In this document: piece after piece, positions 62,843 through 64,000 of the stretch
Numbering within the stretch: the first letter of the stretch is position 1
Layout: every line of letters begins with the position of its first letter
DNA from: Agroathelia rolfsii
Lineage: Eukaryota; Basidiomycota; Agaricomycetes; Amylocorticiales; Amylocorticiaceae
DNA length: 64,000 bases
Assembly (NCBI GenBank): GCA_018343915.1
Contig: JABRWF010000003.1
Span: 1,550,001 to 1,614,000, forward strand
Direction of reading: 5' to 3'
The notes under the pieces: generated by a model
What the model saw: the letters and a program-made list of their open reading frames with translations, nothing else
The model's database searches: none
What the model was told of the DNA's origin: nothing
Made by a program: the position numbers and the translations under genes

Positions 62843-64000
62843 CTACAACTGCTTAATTGCTTGTTCTTTAACCGTCTGCGAGTAAGAGTTGGTCTTGCCA
62901 CTCAGCTCAGCCTGGGCCTGAAGTGCACGGGGAGCGTCGAGCTTGGGCATCATCACCTCCACTAGCTGGATTTTCTCTGCTGATGCGAACTCGGTCTGTT
63001 CCAGGAGTGCGTTTAGCTCCGCGCGGTCTTTTACAGTATACGACTTGGATAAGGTGCCGTCAGCGTCGCCAAGCGTCGTGAGGAGCGAGGTCCACTTCCA
63101 GTTCACGATATCGTTGTACTTTCGCTCCTTGCCGTGCAAGTATCGCTCGATCGTATAGCCGCTGTTGTTGAGCAAGAAGATGATTGGCTTAAGGCCATGG
63201 CGAATCATGCTAGACAGCTCCTGGACTGTCAGTTGCCTGTGATGAGTGAAAAAAAAAAGAAAGTGAGTGAATGCATAAATTAGACGGGGTTTGGCAAATC
63301 AACGCACATGCTACCATCGCCAATAAACAAAATTGTCCTGCCCAAGCCGCGCTCGCGTGCCGCCAATGCAGCGCCGAGCGTGCTTCCAACCGTCCAGCCA
63401 ATACTTCCCCACAAAATCTGACTCACAAACGTGCAACCTTCCGGCATAGGTACGTCCAGCACACCGAAGCTGCTCGTGCCCGTCTCGGCGACGATGACGT
63501 CCTTAGGACGGAAGAATGCCGACATGCGAGGCCAGAACCATGCATGTGAGATCACACTCTCACCGTCCTCAGGCACATGCGCGACAAAGGCAGGGACTTC
63601 AATTTGCCGTGCCGTCGGGCTGACATGGTGTAGGCGCGCAGTCAGCTTGGGGATGAGGTCCTTCATACCGATGCTCGGGAAGTACGCATGTTTGATGAGT
63701 GTGTGATCAGAGTGTAGCTGTTCAAATATTTGAGCACTGCTTGGAATATTCCAAGTTTGCTGGTATCGCTTACCTCAATGGTTGCTTCTTTGCGAATGCT
63801 ATAGGTGAAGTTTCCGGTGTTGAAATCCGACTTGAGGCCACCAACGGAGAGGAGGAGTTTCGCGCCCTCGACTTTGTCCTTGATATCTGGATGGCTGATG
63901 CTACCTACGTAAATCTGGAAAAAAAAATCTCATCAGAAATCGAAACCCAATTGCGAGAGAAACCATGAAACTTACACCCCCGTAGCGCTCATACTGCTCG
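62843..64000 (-). CDS. PDC1: Pyruvate decarboxylase, C-terminal part (5' end beyond window)
   Basis: Thiamine-diphosphate enzyme converting pyruvate to acetaldehyde and CO2 in the cytosol, the first step of ethanol fermentation. Visible parts read along the minus strand: the middle domain near 63750-63900 (including FNTGNFTYSIRKEATI), then KLTARLHHVSPTARQIEVP, VIVAETGTSSFGVLDVPMPE and QILWGSIGWTVGSTLGAALA, then the start of the ThDP motif (FIGDGSM). After an intron (63240-63305) come MIRHGLKPIIFLLNNSGYTIERYLHG and the tail ending KEQAIKQL (62843). The GDGS...NN motif binds the cofactor through Mg. Indole-pyruvate decarboxylases are related, but the SQILWGSIGW and HGKERKYNDI blocks fit PDC. 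The gene runs off the right edge. Confidence 0.9.

Noticed and set aside
63699..63968. Plus-strand 89-codon frame at the right edge
   Set aside because: It is antisense to the pyruvate decarboxylase middle domain, which has strong family matches.

Overview
This window is nuclear DNA of a filamentous fungus, most likely a basidiomycete of the Agaricomycotina. Genes are split by many short introns (about 45-70 bp, GT...AG) and sit on both strands with short spacers. The content also fits: a BTB-like acidic protein resembling the basidiomycete Clp1 family, a caspase-domain protein, fungal 7TM proteins in tandem, Zn2Cys6 regulators and O-methyltransferase/P450 relics. All gene models were spliced by hand from reading frames, splice signals and family resemblance, so internal boundaries may be off by a few bases.

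Layout. 1-3576 (-): a 7TM, GPCR-like protein with a very long third cytoplasmic loop and tail, cut by the left edge. 4509-6566 and 7993-10057 (+): two tandem MFS drug:H+ antiporters (DHA2 type) with the same intron positions. 10058-12529: gene-free, with a Helitron-like 3' terminus. 12530-13137 (-): a small RTC3/SBDS-domain gene. 13380-16835 (-): MLH3. 17171-20482 (-): MCM6, sharing a short promoter region with VAC14 (20723-24578, +). 24741-26032 (-): a tyrosine phosphatase. 26530-28319 (-): a Zn2Cys6 transcription factor. 28776-30780 (-): isovaleryl-CoA dehydrogenase. 31104-32512 (-): inositol-pentakisphosphate 2-kinase. 34687-35718 (-): the Clp1-like BTB protein.

The stretch 37700-42467 looks like a decayed accessory region. 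It holds an O-methyltransferase pseudogene, a 92-bp direct repeat, a 261-bp inverted-repeat (MITE-like) element and, exactly at its right edge, a truncated P450 pseudogene whose heme-binding motif is destroyed. Housekeeping then resumes: the mitochondrial ADP/ATP carrier (42917-44670, -), a polyQ/acidic low-complexity protein (45961-48776, -) divergent from arginase (48979-50467, +), and a caspase-domain protein (52405-55186, +). A second MITE-like element (55343-55644) follows. Next is a roughly 2.5-kb tandem duplication carrying a 7TM gene: the left copy is dead (nonsense codon plus frameshift), the right copy (58654-59853) is open. The window ends with an OB-fold-like protein (60811-62466, -) and the 3' part of pyruvate decarboxylase (62843->64000, -).

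The housekeeping genes touch DNA replication and repair (MCM6, MLH3), vacuolar PI(3,5)P2 control (VAC14), inositol phosphates (IPK1), leucine breakdown (IVD), arginine breakdown (CAR1) and energy metabolism (AAC, PDC). They do not form one pathway. The most unusual material is the 7TM gene pairs and fossils, the transposon remnants, the caspase-domain protein and the OB-fold protein. I found no clearly new multi-gene system.
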